Program-made: the position numbers and the translations under genes | DNA from: Progne subis subis | Lineage: Eukaryota > Chordata > Aves > Passeriformes > Hirundinidae | Length of the DNA: 64,000 nucleotides | Assembly: GCA_022316685.1 (NCBI GenBank) | Contig: JAKJHU010000030.1 | Coordinates: 11,731,360-11,795,359 of the forward strand | Reading direction: 5' to 3' | The notes under the pieces: model-generated | The model's database searches: none | What the model saw: only the letters and a program-made list of their open reading frames with translations | What the model was told of the DNA's origin: nothing | In this document: in pieces, positions 63,378 to 64,000 of the stretch | Numbering within the stretch: position 1 is the first letter of the stretch | How the letters are laid out: the number at the start of each line of letters is the position of its first letter

Positions 63378-63438
63378 TTTAAAAAAAATAAATAAATAAA
63401 ATAAAATAAAATAAAAATTTTTACCTTTTTTTTTTTTA
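63378..63438 (+). repeat. A/T simple repeat with TAAA and TAAAA units
   Basis: Runs of A give way to TAAA and TAAAA units and then a T run. It is low-complexity sequence. Confidence 0.9.
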
Positions 63439-63902
63439 AATTTTATAAATGATCCTGTGACTTGTTGTATAACAATGACGGTGTCTACAGTGGAGAAAGG
63501 GACTATTTGAATGAATGAATCCATAAATGATAGATGTAATTACCAAATATTTGCCCTTTCCTTTGGTTTTAAAGTTTCCATGAAAGCCATTTATTACCTT
63601 GTATATCCTTTTTAATAACTTATCCTTTAATTGTTCTCTATAGAATAAAAACCAATGGTTGAGGATGCTCAATTTTTTGTAATATAAGTTTTATTGGAGT
63701 GTTATGTACATTATGATCAATTTTATTCCAATATTATCTGTGCCAGCTATTTTTGGTTGTTAGTTTTACTCTGAAATATTTGTTTGATGTCAATAAGATT
63801 TCACTTTGTAATCAAGCTGTACCATTCCAAGACATATTGACTGTGCACTAACACACCAAACACCACCCATATCCAGCACTACGGTTCAACATACCCTGTA
63901 GA

Positions 63903-64000
63903 AAGAAGAAAAAAAAGAAAAGAAAAGAAAAGAAAAGAAAAGAAAAGAAAAGAAAAGAAAGAAAGAAAAGAAAAGAAAAGAAAAGAAAAGAAAAGAAAAG
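63903..64000 (+). repeat. Purine-only (GAAAA)n array, continues past the window
   Basis: From 63903 to the last base the plus strand is all A and G, mostly GAAAA pentamers with a short GAAA interruption near 63958-63965. The array is cut by the window end, so its full length is unknown. An all-purine strand of this length can form triplex (H-) DNA. Confidence 0.95.

Larger units (their letters stand above)
58561..63902. other. Mostly unique non-coding DNA, no gene seen
   Basis: No coding region is supported; frames reach 126 codons at most and look random. GC is somewhat higher near 60.76-61.08 and 62.75-62.95 kb without an assignable feature. A weak 'gagaggttaagtgggttgct' near 61.59 kb may be one more MIR trace. 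A/T-rich simple sequence with TAAA/TAAAA units occurs at about 63378-63438. Confidence 0.7.

Overview
This window looks like nuclear DNA of a bird, probably a songbird. It is AT-rich and I found no protein-coding gene or RNA gene that I can defend. The avian assignment rests on old, 5'-truncated CR1 LINE copies whose 3' ends carry ATTCTATG-type 8-mers, on several LTRs of avian endogenous-retrovirus type, on faint traces of ancient amniote tRNA-derived SINEs, and on the absence of any Alu-, B1- or L1-like sequence. All assignments come from reading the sequence; no database search was possible.

Layout. Bases 1-10150 are unannotatable AT-rich DNA with long poly(A)/poly(T) runs, one GC-rich patch with a G-quadruplex motif (about 8.1-8.6 kb) and a Z-DNA/cruciform candidate at 10213-10250. 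Bases 10565-12165 hold a long LTR-like element on the minus strand with a CpG-rich middle. Bases 12170-28780 are mostly unique DNA with MIR-like fragments, one minus-strand CR1 (21088-21300) and homopolymers.

Bases 28783-39833 are the retrotransposon-rich part. A minus-strand CR1 is split by a solo ERVL-like LTR (28900-29466). Next to it is a solo LTR on the plus strand (29648-30326) with a 5-bp target duplication. About 7.8 kb further on is a second copy of the same LTR in the opposite orientation (38153-38822) with its own, different 5-bp duplication. A third LTR type (39296-39825, minus strand) follows with an unexplained GC-rich flank.

Bases 39834-64000 are again mostly unique. They contain an ancient tRNA-derived SINE, a perfect 20-bp palindrome, a possible CR1 tail, two long unrecognised open frames, a small CpG-rich patch with a tandem 19-mer (58.24-58.56 kb), a strong hairpin at 62.3 kb and a purine-rich pentamer array that runs off the end.

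No operon-like or cooperating gene set exists here. The window is best read as an intergenic region or the inside of a very large intron. I found no convincing undescribed biological system. The most checkable leads are the 62.3-kb hairpin, the CpG-rich LTR-like element, and the two CpG or open-frame candidates near 50-58 kb.
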